Source: an uncultured Bacteroides sp. (GTDB lineage: Bacteria > Bacteroidota > Bacteroidia > Bacteroidales > Bacteroidaceae). Taken from it: 5,886 nucleotides of DNA. The notes under the pieces were generated by a model. The model was not told where the DNA came from, did not search any database, and saw only the letters and a list, made by a program, of their open reading frames with translations. Below, one piece after another: positions 5,729-5,886 of the stretch. How positions within the stretch are numbered: position 1 is the first letter of the stretch; each line of letters begins with the position of its first letter. A program made the position numbers and the translations under genes. The stretch is from contig CAJJYX010000181.1 of the NCBI GenBank assembly GCA_905197435.1, forward strand, positions 1 through 5,886, in the 5' to 3' direction.

Positions 5729-5886
5729 ATGAAACACATGAAGTTTTTGACTTTCTTTTTTTGTATAACCTTTGCTGTATTGGCATGCAGCAGCAATAAT
5801 GAGACAGATCCTAATGCCGGTGGTTCTTCTGAAGAAGAGAAGCCGCTTGCTACGGATTTTGCCAAAGGTGCCGATATAGGCTGGGG
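5729..5886 (+). CDS. Lipoprotein, probable GH53 arabinogalactan endo-beta-1,4-galactanase (N terminus only)
   Basis: Only the first 52 codons are in the window. Residues 1-19 form a lipoprotein signal peptide ending in the lipobox VLAC, with Cys20 as the lipidated residue. An acidic, Ser/Asn-rich linker follows (SSNNETDPN, then SSEEEK) and suggests display at the cell surface, as for many Bacteroides glycanases. The mature domain begins DFAKGADIGWG, close to the KGADxSW-type start of the GH53 TIM barrel, whose members cut beta-1,4-galactan side chains of pectin. The ATG at 5729 is chosen because it follows a -7 box by 22 bp; the second ATG (5738) would also give a workable signal peptide. In related Bacteroides this gene sits in a galactan locus with SusC/SusD genes and an HTCS regulator, and here a truncated HTCS lies directly upstream. 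The catalytic glutamates lie outside the window, so the family call rests on a short stretch. Confidence 0.7.
   Translation, partial: MKHMKFLTFFFCITFAVLACSSNNETDPNAGGSSEEEKPLATDFAKGADIGW

Overview
The window looks like a chromosomal segment of a Bacteroides-type gut bacterium (order Bacteroidales). The evidence is the gene content (a GH65 phosphorylase operon beside a galactan-utilisation gene and a hybrid two-component-system fragment), promoter-like TAnnTTTG boxes upstream of genes, and A-rich translation start regions with no clear Shine-Dalgarno sequence.

Layout, left to right. Bases 1 to about 68 hold the last codons of a plus-strand gene, followed by a strong Rho-independent terminator (117-158). 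Next is a minus-strand block read right to left: a LacI-family regulator (5281-4277), an SLC45-like major-facilitator sugar transporter only 19 bp behind it (4257-2884), and a GH65 maltose-phosphorylase-type enzyme (2641-323). The 242-bp gap between transporter and GH65 carries a GC-rich array of 22-bp tandem repeats capped by an inverted copy, and a candidate separate promoter for the GH65 gene. Behind the GH65 stop codon, 48 further codons remain open in the same frame.

The divergent region 5282-5431 separates lacI from the plus-strand genes. It holds back-to-back promoter candidates and two inverted repeats that could be operators. On the right is a 69-codon remnant of a hybrid two-component sensor/regulator (signal peptide plus the first propeller repeat, then a stop at 5639-5641). 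After it comes the start of a lipoprotein whose mature N terminus resembles GH53 endo-beta-1,4-galactanases. This last gene runs off the window and has its own promoter-like box overlapped by a perfect 7-bp inverted repeat.

Inferred joint function: the transporter brings an alpha-glucoside, probably maltose, across the inner membrane. The cytoplasmic GH65 enzyme cleaves it with phosphate to glucose and beta-glucose 1-phosphate, and the LacI protein senses a related sugar. A beta-phosphoglucomutase, the usual next step, is not in the window. The right-hand genes belong to a different pathway, pectic galactan use, and that locus seems to have lost its sensor here. I see no CRISPR array, tRNA, rRNA or insertion sequence. 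The most unusual items are the repeat array, the truncated sensor with a well-preserved promoter, and the WNTE sequence in the GH65 active-site region.
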